A stretch of DNA of 23,636 bases from Candidatus Falkowbacteria bacterium UBA917 (GTDB taxonomy: Bacteria > Patescibacteriota > Patescibacteriia > Patescibacteriales > Patescibacteriaceae), in assembly GCA_002293855.1 (NCBI GenBank), contig DBEB01000042.1, positions 2,906 through 26,541 on the forward strand, written 5' to 3'. The notes under the pieces are model-generated. The model worked only from the letters and a program-made list of their open reading frames with translations, had not been told where the DNA came from and did not search any database. Shown here one piece after another: positions 15,056 to 21,656 of the stretch. Made by a program: the position numbers and the translations under genes. Within the stretch, counting starts at the first letter, position 1, and each line of letters opens with the position of its first letter.

Positions 15056-16315
15056 ATGAAAAATCAACTACTTGCTGGTTTGGATATTGGCTCGACTGAA
15101 ATAAGATTGGTAATTGGTCAATTGGTGCCAATGGAGCAAGGTGAAAAGTTGCAAATTGTAGGTGCGGTGTCGGTGCCCGCCGAGGGAATTAGTAAGGGTG
15201 CAATTAATAGTATTGAAGACGCCACTTCAGCTATTTCGGCTTGCCTAGAGAAGGCGGAGCGACTGTTGGGCGTATCGGTGAATTCGGTTTTCTTGGGTGC
15301 TAATGGTCTGAATCTAAAATGTGATCGTTCGCGAGGGGTAGTCGGTGTTAGTCGTAGTGATAATGAAATCAGTGTTGATGATGTGAACCGGGCGATTGAA
15401 GCGGCGCAGGCTCTGTCAGTGCCACCGAATTATGAGATTTTGCACGTAGTACCGATGGAGTATAAGGTGGATAATCAGCAAGCGGTTAAAAATCCTCTAG
15501 GCATGAGTGGTGTGCGTCTAGAAGTGGAAACTCTAGTGATTCAGAGCTTGTCTAACCAAATCAAAAACATGGCTCGGGCGATTGAGCGAGCTAATCTCAG
15601 TATTGATGATTTGGTTTTCTCGGGTCTAGCTACTGCTAGTGCGGTTTTGGATAATAAGCAAAAAGAACTGGGTGTGGCGATGGTTAACATTGGTGCGACT
15701 ACTACAACCTTGGTGGTTTATGAAGAAGGCGAACTGCTCCATGTAGCGGTTTTGCCAGTTGGCTCTGGTTTGATTACGGCTGATATTGCCATTGGTCTGC
15801 GCTGTCCGATTACTTTGGCGGAACGGATTAAATTGAAATACGGCAGTGCTAAGAGTGAACAATTTAATAAAAAAGACGAGATAGATATCACTGATTTGCT
15901 CCGTGAAGAAGATTTGCATGATGAGATTTCGGTCATCTCTCGCAAATATGTCTCGGAGATTATTGAGGCGAGAGTCGAAGAAATTTTACTGCGTCTCGAT
16001 ACAGAATTTAAAAAGATTAATCGCTCAGGAATGCTCCCAGCTGGAGTGGTGTTGATTGGTGGTGGAGCGAAGTTGGCTGACTTGGTGGAGACGGCGAAGA
16101 AGGTTCTGAGGCTACCGGTTAGCTTGGGTGCTAATAAGGCGACAGCGACGGTGGTGGATAAGGTTAATGAGCAGGATTATCTAACAGCCTTGGGCTTGGT
16201 AGTCTGGGGTGAGCAGTCGAGGCGTGGTCAGAATAATACTGGTATGTCTTTTGGTAATGTGGGTGGGACTTTGGCAAGGAGTGCCAAGAAATTATGGTCT
16301 ATTTTTAGACCTTAG
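15056..16315 (+). CDS. ftsA: Cell division protein FtsA
   Basis: 419 aa, normal length. FtsA is an actin-fold ATPase that tethers the FtsZ ring to the inner face of the membrane and recruits the divisome. The N-terminus has the phosphate-1 motif LAGLDIGSTEIRLVIG. The 1C (SHS2) subdomain lies at about 80-165. GVAMVNIGATTTTLVVYEEG is the phosphate-2 region, and GMLPAGVVLIGGGAKLADL (about 322-340) the adenosine motif. The C-terminus, GGTLARSAKKLWSIFRP, is the expected amphipathic membrane-targeting helix after a flexible linker. It lies directly upstream of ftsZ, the classic order, but ftsZ has its own promoter in the 75-base gap. No ftsQ, mur or mra genes are adjacent. Confidence 0.97.
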   Translation: MKNQLLAGLDIGSTEIRLVIGQLVPMEQGEKLQIVGAVSVPAEGISKGAINSIEDATSAISACLEKAERLLGVSVNSVFLGANGLNLKCDRSRGVVGVSRSDNEISVDDVNRAIEAAQALSVPPNYEILHVVPMEYKVDNQQAVKNPLGMSGVRLEVETLVIQSLSNQIKNMARAIERANLSIDDLVFSGLATASAVLDNKQKELGVAMVNIGATTTTLVVYEEGELLHVAVLPVGSGLITADIAIGLRCPITLAERIKLKYGSAKSEQFNKKDEIDITDLLREEDLHDEISVISRKYVSEIIEARVEEILLRLDTEFKKINRSGMLPAGVVLIGGGAKLADLVETAKKVLRLPVSLGANKATATVVDKVNEQDYLTALGLVVWGEQSRRGQNNTGMSFGNVGGTLARSAKKLWSIFRP

Positions 16316-16331
16316 TTAAAAGCTACTCAGC

Positions 16332-16360
16332 TTGCCAAATGGTCAAGGATAGTTTAAAAT
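16332..16360 (+). promoter_or_regulatory. Promoter for ftsZ
   Basis: TTGCCA, 17 bases, then TAAAAT (each 5/6). The -35 box is identical to that of ftsA, consistent with similar expression of the two division genes. The predicted start is near 16367, about 24 nt before the ATG. Confidence 0.7.
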
Positions 16361-16390
16361 GCCTTAATTGCTTATACTTTTAATACATAT

Positions 16391-17572
16391 ATGGCGGAAA
16401 TTAAACCGGTAGCGGAAACATTTGCCAAAATTAAAGTGGTTGGAGTAGGAGGATCTGGCGGTAGTGCTTTGAATCGCATGATTGAGTGCGGTATTAAAGG
16501 TGTAGATTTTATTGCTATCAATACTGATGTGCAGGCTTTGCATTATAGCAAGGCGACGAAGAAAATTCATATTGGTAAGACGATTACTCGGGGCTTGGGA
16601 GCTGGTATGAATCCAGAGCTCGGTCGTCAGGCGGCTGAAGAAGCTCAAAATGAAATCAGAGAAGCGCTCAAGGATGCTAATATGGTTTTTATTACCTGTG
16701 GTATGGGTGGTGGCACTGGTACTGGCGCTTCGCCGATTGTGGCCGAGATTGCTCGTGATCTAGGGGCTTTGACAGTAGCGGTGGTAACTAAGCCTTTTTC
16801 TTTTGAAGGTCAACAGCGTAATAATATTGCCGATCGAGGACTATCAGAATTAACTGATCGAGTTGATGCGATTATTACCATTCAAAATGACAAGATTTTG
16901 CAAGCAATTGATAAGAAGACTAGTATTCTCGATGCCTTTATGGTGGTGGACGAGATTTTGCGTCAGGGTGTGGCTGGTATCGCTGAGATTATCAGTGTCC
17001 ATAGCATGATCAACGTCGACTTTAATGATGTGAAGACGATTATGGCTGACTCTGGTAGCGCCTTGATGGGTATCGGTAAGGCGAGTGGTGAGAACAAAGC
17101 AGTGGAGGCAGCAAAGGCGGCGATTAATTCGCCACTCTTAGAAATGTCGATTGATGGCGCTAAGGGTGTGCTCTTTACTATCTTTGGTGGCACAGAATTA
17201 ACCATGCACGATGTCAATGAAGCGGCCAAGATTATTACTTCGTCAGCTGATGAAGAAGCCAAGATTATCTTTGGTGCTGGAATAGACGAGCGATTAAAGG
17301 ATGAGATCAAGATTACGGTGGTGGCAACTGGCTTTAATGTTAAGCAGAATTACCGTGGTAATACTAGTAGTATTGATGATCGTAAGTATACGCCGAGCGT
17401 ATTCCTAGAAGAAGAAATTCGTCAGGAAGAGCGAGTGAAGCCATCAGCAGTGAAGCAAGCACAGATGGCCCCACTCAAGAAAATGCCACCAGTCATGGCT
17501 CCGGAAGAAGAATACAGTGAAGAGGAAGAAGATCTAGGCATCCCGGCTTTTATTCGGAAGAAGATGATGTAA
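16391..17572 (+). CDS. ftsZ: Cell division GTPase FtsZ
   Basis: 393 aa, typical length. FtsZ is the tubulin homologue that polymerises into the Z ring. The GTPase domain (about 10-200) includes KVVGVGGSGGSALNRM, the tubulin signature GMGGGTGTGASP and the synergy-side KPFSFEGQQR block. The C-terminal tubulin-like domain follows (about 210-320), then an acidic and proline-containing linker (about 330-380). The tail DLGIPAFIRKKMM is the conserved peptide that binds FtsA and other membrane anchors. It is the last gene of the division block and is followed by a clear terminator. No Shine-Dalgarno site precedes the ATG. Confidence 0.98.
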   Translation: MAEIKPVAETFAKIKVVGVGGSGGSALNRMIECGIKGVDFIAINTDVQALHYSKATKKIHIGKTITRGLGAGMNPELGRQAAEEAQNEIREALKDANMVFITCGMGGGTGTGASPIVAEIARDLGALTVAVVTKPFSFEGQQRNNIADRGLSELTDRVDAIITIQNDKILQAIDKKTSILDAFMVVDEILRQGVAGIAEIISVHSMINVDFNDVKTIMADSGSALMGIGKASGENKAVEAAKAAINSPLLEMSIDGAKGVLFTIFGGTELTMHDVNEAAKIITSSADEEAKIIFGAGIDERLKDEIKITVVATGFNVKQNYRGNTSSIDDRKYTPSVFLEEEIRQEERVKPSAVKQAQMAPLKKMPPVMAPEEEYSEEEEDLGIPAFIRKKMM

Positions 17573-17590
17573 GGTCTAAAATTAAAATAT

Positions 17591-17600
17591 CTAAATGTAG
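17591..17600. promoter_or_regulatory. Third NrdR-box-like core, outlying
   Basis: TATCTAAATGTAGATA (17588-17603) has the same CTAnATGTAG core as the two nrdR-proximal sites plus symmetric flanks. It lies between ftsZ and its terminator, 198 bases upstream of the first main box and not near a promoter. It may be chance in A/T-rich DNA. Confidence 0.25.
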
Positions 17601-17602
17601 AT

Positions 17603-17634
17603 AAAAAGCTTTTCCTTGGGGAGAGCTTTTTTAA
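17603..17634 (+). terminator. Intrinsic terminator after ftsZ
   Basis: AAAAAGCT pairs with AGCTTTTT around a loop that can itself pair (TTTCC...GGAGA), ending in a T-run. It lies about 30 bases after the ftsZ stop. Confidence 0.8.
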
Positions 17635-17674
17635 TTTTAAATTTTAAAATTTAAATTAACAAATCTTATCCACA
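17627..17674. other. 33-bp pure A/T tract followed by a consensus DnaA box
   Basis: Bases 17627-17659 are entirely A or T. TTATCCACA at 17666-17674 is an exact match to the DnaA-box consensus. Only one exact box was found in the gap; TGTGGTCAA at 17703-17711 is a poor second match. The site lies between ftsZ and nrdR, so DnaA could affect the nrdR promoter. Evidence for an origin is insufficient. Confidence 0.45.
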
Positions 17675-17748
17675 TCTAATTAATAATTTCTTTAGTATTT
17701 TTTGTGGTCAAATTAATTAATCTCTAATCTAAGTTCTAAAGTTTGTGA

Positions 17749-17777
17749 TTGACCAGAAGATAGTCAAGCTTTATAAT
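17749..17777 (+). promoter_or_regulatory. Promoter for nrdR
   Basis: TTGACC (5/6), exactly 17 bases, then a perfect TATAAT. The predicted start is near 17784, giving an 83-nt leader that contains both NrdR-box-like repeats. Confidence 0.8.
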
Positions 17778-17785
17778 ATAGATAT

Positions 17786-17833
17786 CTACTAGATGTAGTG
17801 GTCATTAAATACAGATCCTACTAGATGTAGTAG
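17786..17833. promoter_or_regulatory. Tandem NrdR-box-like operators
   Basis: CTACTAGATGTAGT occurs twice, at 17786-17799 and 17818-17831, 32 bases apart (about three helical turns). The palindromic core CTAGATGTAG fits the NrdR-box core CwAtATaTwG at 8 of 10 positions, and paired boxes at about this spacing are typical. They cover positions about +3 to +50 relative to the predicted nrdR start, suggesting autorepression by blocking initiation or elongation. Confidence 0.65.
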
Positions 17834-17866
17834 GCTTGCTATAAGGCAAATTGATTATAAGTCTTT

Positions 17867-18322
17867 ATGAAGTGTCCTGTTTGTTACAATGACGATACTA
17901 AAGTTATTGATTCAAGGGCAACTAACGAAGATTTGTCGATTCGTCGTAGACGTGAGTGTCTCAAATGTAGTTTTCGTTTTTCGACTTATGAAGAAATGGA
18001 AATTCTAGATTTGACGGTTGTGAAGAAGGGTGGTTCTAAAGAAGCCTATGCTCGTGAAAAAGTGGCTCGTGGTTTGCGGAGAGCTTTGGAAAAGCGACCA
18101 GTGACCGAAGATGATTTTAAGAAATTAATGAACTTGATCGAAAGAGATTTGCAGTCATTGCGTAAACCAGAACTTAGCTCGGATGAAGTCGGTAAAGTGG
18201 TTTTGGAGCGTTTGCAAGATTTTGATGAAGTCGCTTACATAAGATTTGTTTCGGTCTATAAATCCTTTGAGGATGTAGAAAGTTTTAAGCAGGAGTTAGT
18301 GAGACTAACTAAGAAAAAATAG
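17867..18322 (+). CDS. nrdR: Transcriptional repressor NrdR
   Basis: 151 aa, full length. NrdR represses ribonucleotide reductase genes by binding paired NrdR boxes, sensing ATP/dATP through its ATP-cone. The zinc ribbon is intact (Cys 3, 6, 31 and 34: MKCPVC...CLKC), followed by the basic DNA-contacting segment IRRRREC and FRFSTYEE. The ATP-cone domain spans about 49-139 (VVKKGGSKEAYAREKVARGL...). The C-terminus ends in a short basic tail. Its promoter region carries two strong box-like repeats, consistent with autoregulation. No ribonucleotide reductase gene lies in this window, so its targets are elsewhere. No Shine-Dalgarno site precedes the ATG. Confidence 0.97.
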   Translation: MKCPVCYNDDTKVIDSRATNEDLSIRRRRECLKCSFRFSTYEEMEILDLTVVKKGGSKEAYAREKVARGLRRALEKRPVTEDDFKKLMNLIERDLQSLRKPELSSDEVGKVVLERLQDFDEVAYIRFVSVYKSFEDVESFKQELVRLTKKK

Positions 18323-18340
18323 TAGTTTGCTGGTTAGGTG

Positions 18341-18453
18341 GTATTAAGTAAAAAAGCTGTTTGTCCATAGTTTGATCCCCATGCTTGTCTGGCCGTTTCG
18401 CAATAGCCGGATAGAGGAAACAAAGAGATCATTTCAGTTGAAGTGGTCTTTTT
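18341..18453 (+). ncRNA. Possible structured small RNA or nrdR 3' UTR element ending in a terminator
   Basis: The 211-base gap 18323-18533 has no credible ORF in its first part but shows nested pairing. TGTTT (18358-18362) can pair with AAACA (18418-18422), enclosing a 7-bp stem GTCTGGC/GCCGGAT (18387-18393/18406-18412) with a 12-base loop. A terminator hairpin follows at once. A TGATC at 18372-18376 could also pair with GATCA in the terminator's left arm, an attenuator-like alternative. No known RNA family is recognised and only a weak promoter is visible, so it may be part of the nrdR transcript. Confidence 0.28.
18422..18453 (+). terminator. Intrinsic terminator upstream of the 161-aa orphan gene
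   Basis: GATCATTTC (18427-18435) pairs with GAAGTGGTC (18440-18448), allowing two G-U pairs, around an AGTT loop. It is extended by an A-rich/T-rich pair and ends in five T. Confidence 0.75.
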
Positions 18454-18461
18454 GTTTGTGG

Positions 18462-18490
18462 TTGACATGGTGGTTAAATTATCAGATAAT
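18462..18490 (+). promoter_or_regulatory. Strong promoter for the 161-aa orphan gene
   Basis: Perfect TTGACA, 17 bases, then GATAAT (5/6). The predicted start is near 18497 with a leader of about 37 nt. It begins just 8 bases after the preceding terminator. Confidence 0.8.
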
Positions 18491-18533
18491 GCGAAGGTAA
18501 TTTGGTACATTGTAACAATAAAAAGGGTTTAAT

Positions 18534-19019
18534 ATGCAGGCATATGAAGAAAGAATTTTGCCTATAAACAAAAGGTATTTTGTCTTAAACCAGATAGCTA
18601 TGCACCGCAAGTTGCTCAGGCGAATTGTAACTGGCTCGATGTTTTTTGTAAAAAAAGACAAAGATGAAATATGTTGTAGGGGGATTGGGGTGATTCCTTT
18701 GAGCGAAATAAACTATTGTCTTGATTTGATCAAGGCTGGTGATTTTGCTGATTTTGATCAGATGAATTTGTCAGAGTTTGTGATGCCTGATCAATTCGTT
18801 GCTTATCATATTCAGAGTGATTCGTATCGACTAGCTTTGAAACTGATTACTGAGGTGATAGGTAGAAAGAGTTTTGTAGAGGCATCTCTCAAGACTTTGA
18901 CTGAGATTAATCGGGCTTTAGGTAAAATAACTATTCCAATTTTACAAGCTCAGGTGGATCTTGTAGATGAAGAGTCTGATCAAAATGATGAGTTTATTGT
19001 AGCTATGGAAGTCGCATGA
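18534..19019 (+). CDS. Hypothetical protein, 161 aa, no family recognised
   Basis: No recognisable domain. It is a soluble-looking protein without signal peptide or transmembrane helix. The N-terminus is basic (MHRKLLRRIVTGSMFFVKKDK) and the C-terminus acidic (VDLVDEESDQNDEF). The predicted pattern is alternating helix and strand, with a long helical stretch at about 108-138 (LALKLITEVIGRKSFVEASL). Adjacent cysteines (CC, about residues 47-48) are present. A weak Shine-Dalgarno-like AAGGG lies about 7 bases before the ATG, and the gene ends in TGA. It stands alone, with a near-consensus promoter before it and a strong terminator after it, implying substantial independent expression. The clean frame, promoter and terminator support a real gene; function cannot be assigned. 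Confidence 0.75.
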   Translation: MQAYEERILPINKRYFVLNQIAMHRKLLRRIVTGSMFFVKKDKDEICCRGIGVIPLSEINYCLDLIKAGDFADFDQMNLSEFVMPDQFVAYHIQSDSYRLALKLITEVIGRKSFVEASLKTLTEINRALGKITIPILQAQVDLVDEESDQNDEFIVAMEVA

Positions 19020-19036
19020 TTAAATCCTTAGTTAAT

Positions 19037-19066
19037 AATCCCTGGTCATAAGTGACGGGGATTTTT
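19037..19066 (+). terminator. Intrinsic terminator after the 161-aa orphan gene
   Basis: AATCCC...GGGATT encloses GTCA-TAAG-TGAC, followed by a T-rich tail (TTTTTATT). The stem is long and nearly perfect. Confidence 0.85.
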
Positions 19067-19085
19067 ATTAAAAATTTTGATAGGT

Positions 19086-19091
19086 TATAAT
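19086..19091 (+). promoter_or_regulatory. -10 element placing the start of transcription at the alkyltransferase ATG
   Basis: A perfect TATAAT ends 6 bases before the ATG at 19098, so transcription would begin at or near the A of the start codon (leaderless mRNA). The -35 region is only T-rich. Confidence 0.45.
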
Positions 19092-19097
19092 ATTAAG

Positions 19098-19403
19098 ATG
19101 ACTGACTTTGAATTGCTGGTTTTGAGAAAGCTACGCTTGGTGCCAAAGGGTAAAGTGACGAGCTATAAGTCTTTGGCTAGAGCTGTTGGTGTGCCAGCTG
19201 CCGCGCGAGCAGTCGGTAATGCGGTCAACAAAAATCCTGATGCGCCAGTAGTGCCTTGTCACCGCGTGGTTTATAGTGATGGACGGCTAGGTGGTTATGC
19301 TCATGGCTCGGTTATGAAAATTGAACTGCTTGCTAGCGAGGGAGTGATGGTTAAAAATGGTAAGATAGTTGATTTTGATAAGATATTTTTTGATTTTAAA
19401 TGA
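19098..19403 (+). CDS. Single-domain methylated-DNA--protein cysteine methyltransferase family protein
   Basis: 101 aa from the ATG at 19098; an in-frame TTG at 19077 would add seven residues but overlaps the -10 element. It corresponds to the C-terminal DNA-binding and catalytic domain of O6-alkylguanine alkyltransferases, which transfer the alkyl group from damaged guanine to an active-site cysteine. Visible landmarks are the helix-turn-helix with the arginine finger (PAAARAVGNAVNKNP, about 34-47), the active site PCHRV with Cys54, and GRLGGYAHGSVMKIELLASEG. The cysteine is present, so this is not an alkyltransferase-like protein with Trp in that place. The N-terminal domain of Ogt/Ada-type enzymes is missing. 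It may therefore act as a minimal repair enzyme or as a damage recogniser that hands lesions to nucleotide excision repair; uvrC is in this window. Confidence 0.88.
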   Translation: MTDFELLVLRKLRLVPKGKVTSYKSLARAVGVPAAARAVGNAVNKNPDAPVVPCHRVVYSDGRLGGYAHGSVMKIELLASEGVMVKNGKIVDFDKIFFDFK

Positions 19404-19405
19404 GT

Positions 19406-19434
19406 TTGCTAAATTTTTGAGCTTAGGTTAAGAT
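19406..19434 (+). promoter_or_regulatory. Weak candidate promoter for the CCA-adding enzyme gene
   Basis: TTGCTA, 17 bases, TAAGAT; each is 4/6 to consensus. The predicted start is near 19441, at the ATG, so the mRNA would be leaderless. Spacing is ideal but the match is weak. Confidence 0.3.
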
Positions 19435-19442
19435 AGGCCTTT

Positions 19443-20930
19443 ATGATTCCAGATTATTTACTACAAATTATTGAGGAGCTAGAATTGGCTGGTTACGAAG
19501 CCTGGATCGTCGGTGGTTCGGTGCGTGATTTGCTAATGAAGCGTCCGGTGACCGATTGGGATCTCACAACTAATGCACGGCCAGAGCAGGTTTGTGATAT
19601 TTTTGCTGATGCTGTTTATGAAAACAACTTTGGGACGGTGATTGTAAAGGTGCGTGAAGGTGAAGAGACAGTGGCAACAGTGGAAGTGACAACTTATCGC
19701 AGTGAGCAGGGCTATGCTGATCGTCGTCATCCTGATCAAGTTCGTTTTGAAGATAGTCTGGATAAGGATTTGGCGCGTCGTGATTTTACGGTCAATGCTT
19801 TGGCTCTTAGGCTAGTCAAACCACCGCTGGCTAATAAAGCTCACCACAAAGTCATAGAGATTGATGATGAGGCTTATGAACTGGCTGATTATTTTGGTGG
19901 TGAGCAAGATATTCGCCAGCGAGTACTGCGAGCGGTAGGTGAGCCGGCTGATAGGTTTAAGGAAGATGCCTTGCGTATGATGCGAGCAGTGCGGTTTTTA
20001 GCGCAACTAGATTTTAAATTAGAACCCAAGACTGAGAGAGCGATTGCCAAGATGCCAGGGGCGATTAAGTTTATTGCTTCGGAGCGGATTCATGATGAAT
20101 TGGTCAAGATTTTTGCTTCAGTTAATCCCTATGCCGGTGTAATGAAGCTCGCTGATCTGGGCTTAATGCAATACATTATACCGGAGTTGATGGTGGCGGA
20201 AGGTGTCAAGCAAAACGGGCATCATATTTATGATGTCTTTACCCATAGTGTCATGGCTCTCAAGCATTGTCCTAATAAGACCTATCAGGTGCGAATCGCG
20301 GCACTGCTCCATGATATCGGTAAGCCAAAGACCAAAAAAATTATTGACGGTGCAGCGACTTTTTACAATCATGAGTATGTGGGAGCAAAGATGACCGAAA
20401 GAATCTTAACTCGTTTGAAGTTTAGTGCTGACGATGTGAAGCAGATTGTTAATCTAGTTCGTAATCATATGTTCTACTATATGGTTGACGAGGTGACGGC
20501 GGCGAGTGTGCGTAGGCTGATAGCCAAGACCGGTCGAGAGAATTTGCAGGACCTAATTGATTTGCGAATTGCTGATCGACTAGGGTCGGGGACGCCAAAG
20601 GCGATGCCTTACAAACTGCGACATCTGCAGTATATGTTTGATAAGGTGGCTAGTGACCCAGTGTCGGTGAAGATGTTGAAATTCAACGGTACTGATCTAA
20701 TGGAGGTTTTGAAAATTGCGCCTGGTCCCAAGATTGGGGCGATCTTGGATTGTCTCTTAGCTGAAGTACTGGAAAATCCTGAGCTAAATGATTATGAGAA
20801 ATTGAAGGCGCGGGCGGAATTCTTTAATACTTTGGAGCTGGAGGCTTTGAGAAAGCAGGCCAAAGAGTTGATCGAGGAAAGACGTGAAGAAGATGATCGG
20901 AGCTTGAAAAAAGCTCATAAAGTTGCTTAA
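19443..20930 (+). CDS. cca: CCA-adding tRNA nucleotidyltransferase with HD domain
   Basis: 495 aa. It adds or repairs the 3' CCA of tRNAs in the cytoplasm. The nucleotidyltransferase head contains IVGGSVRDLL (22-31) and the metal-binding DWDL (D38, D40), followed by RRDFTVNALAL (about 115) for template-like base recognition. RFKEDALRMMRAVRFLAQL (about 172-190) is the conserved neck motif, and RIHDELVKIF follows. An HD phosphohydrolase domain (about 268-390, THSVMALKH, LLHDIGKPKTK, NHEYVGAKM) is present, as in class II CCA enzymes with 2',3'-phosphatase-type HD domains. A poly(A) polymerase is an alternative for this family, but the tRNA-Ala gene 0.7 kb downstream lacks an encoded CCA and so requires such activity. 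The C-terminus is charged and helical. Confidence 0.92.
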   Translation: MIPDYLLQIIEELELAGYEAWIVGGSVRDLLMKRPVTDWDLTTNARPEQVCDIFADAVYENNFGTVIVKVREGEETVATVEVTTYRSEQGYADRRHPDQVRFEDSLDKDLARRDFTVNALALRLVKPPLANKAHHKVIEIDDEAYELADYFGGEQDIRQRVLRAVGEPADRFKEDALRMMRAVRFLAQLDFKLEPKTERAIAKMPGAIKFIASERIHDELVKIFASVNPYAGVMKLADLGLMQYIIPELMVAEGVKQNGHHIYDVFTHSVMALKHCPNKTYQVRIAALLHDIGKPKTKKIIDGAATFYNHEYVGAKMTERILTRLKFSADDVKQIVNLVRNHMFYYMVDEVTAASVRRLIAKTGRENLQDLIDLRIADRLGSGTPKAMPYKLRHLQYMFDKVASDPVSVKMLKFNGTDLMEVLKIAPGPKIGAILDCLLAEVLENPELNDYEKLKARAEFFNTLELEALRKQAKELIEERREEDDRSLKKAHKVA

Positions 20931-20954
20931 ATTAAAGGACTTGAGAAAAGAATT

Positions 20955-20960
20955 TAAAAT
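20955..20960 (+). promoter_or_regulatory. Possible -10 box before the cyclophilin gene
   Basis: TAAAAT lies 9 bases before the ATG at 20970, and no good -35 is seen. The gap from cca is only 39 bases, so read-through from cca is an equally good explanation. Confidence 0.25.
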
Positions 20961-20969
20961 CAATAAGCT

Positions 20970-21626
20970 ATGAAAAAAATAATCTTGATCATGGGTTTGG
21001 TGGTTTTGGTGACTAGTGCTTGCACAAAGCCGGCAAGTCAGCAGAATATTAATTTAGAAACTAAGCCAATGACGACTGAGGCAAGTGCTCCAGTGGTCAA
21101 TAACGAACAAACTAATACTATGAATGATTTAACTTTGGTCAAAGAATATTCTCAGGCAATTATAAAAACTAGTCTAGGTGATATCACTGTCAAATTTTAT
21201 GGTGAGGAGTCACCTGCGACTGTGGAAAATTTCTTGAAACTAGCCCAAACGGGATTTTATAATGGTGTGCGTTTTCACCGTGTCATTAAGGACTTTATGA
21301 TCCAAGGTGGTGATCCAAATTCTAAGGACGATGATTGGTCAAACGACGGTATTGGTGGTCCGGGTTATCAGTTTGCTGATGAGTTTAATAGCCACAAGCT
21401 AGTAGCTGGGTCACTCGCTATGGCTAATGCTGGTCCAAACACTAATGGTTCGCAATTTTTTATTGTGACAGCAGAAAGCACTCCTTGGCTCGATGGTAAG
21501 CATACTAATTTTGGTCAGATTGTCTCTGGTATGGAAGTGGTGAAGAAGATTGAGGCTCTGGAGGTGGATCGTAATGATAATCCGATGGGTAAGGCGACCA
21601 TCTTGTCCATTGAACTCGTGAAGTAA
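20970..21626 (+). CDS. Cyclophilin-type peptidyl-prolyl isomerase, predicted lipoprotein
   Basis: 218 aa. It catalyses cis/trans isomerisation of Xaa-Pro bonds, probably outside the cytoplasmic membrane. The N-terminus is a signal sequence ending VTSAC (Cys18), a plausible though imperfect lipobox, then a Thr/Ser/Asn-rich linker to about residue 58. The cyclophilin domain (about 62-218) carries the catalytic landmarks FHRVIKDFMIQGGD, the GSLAMANAGPNTNGSQFFI block, and PWLDGKHTNFGQIV with the ligand-pocket Trp and His. Length fits a secreted bacterial PpiA-like enzyme. Given the Cys-rich, proline-containing exported proteins encoded nearby, it may help fold surface proteins; that is inference. 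It follows cca by 39 bases. A hairpin lies just after the stop. Confidence 0.93.
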   Translation: MKKIILIMGLVVLVTSACTKPASQQNINLETKPMTTEASAPVVNNEQTNTMNDLTLVKEYSQAIIKTSLGDITVKFYGEESPATVENFLKLAQTGFYNGVRFHRVIKDFMIQGGDPNSKDDDWSNDGIGGPGYQFADEFNSHKLVAGSLAMANAGPNTNGSQFFIVTAESTPWLDGKHTNFGQIVSGMEVVKKIEALEVDRNDNPMGKATILSIELVK

Positions 21627-21631
21627 AAAAT

Positions 21632-21652
21632 GTCACCACAAGTGGTGGTGAC
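21632..21652. terminator. Hairpin between the cyclophilin gene and tRNA-Ala
   Basis: GTCACCAC and GTGGTGAC form a perfect 8-bp stem with an AAGTG loop. On the plus strand no T-run follows and the tRNA begins 5 bases later, so it may be a processing or partial termination signal. On the minus strand it is followed by six T and would be a proper terminator. Confidence 0.4.
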
Positions 21653-21656
21653 CTAA

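Noticed and set aside
17580..17870. Chromosomal replication origin at the ftsZ-nrdR gap
   Set aside because: Only one exact DnaA box, no dnaA or dnaN nearby, and no apparent change in G/C strand bias on the two sides.
20163..20394. Short frames on both strands within cca
   Set aside because: They overlap the well-conserved HD-domain coding region and show no independent signals.
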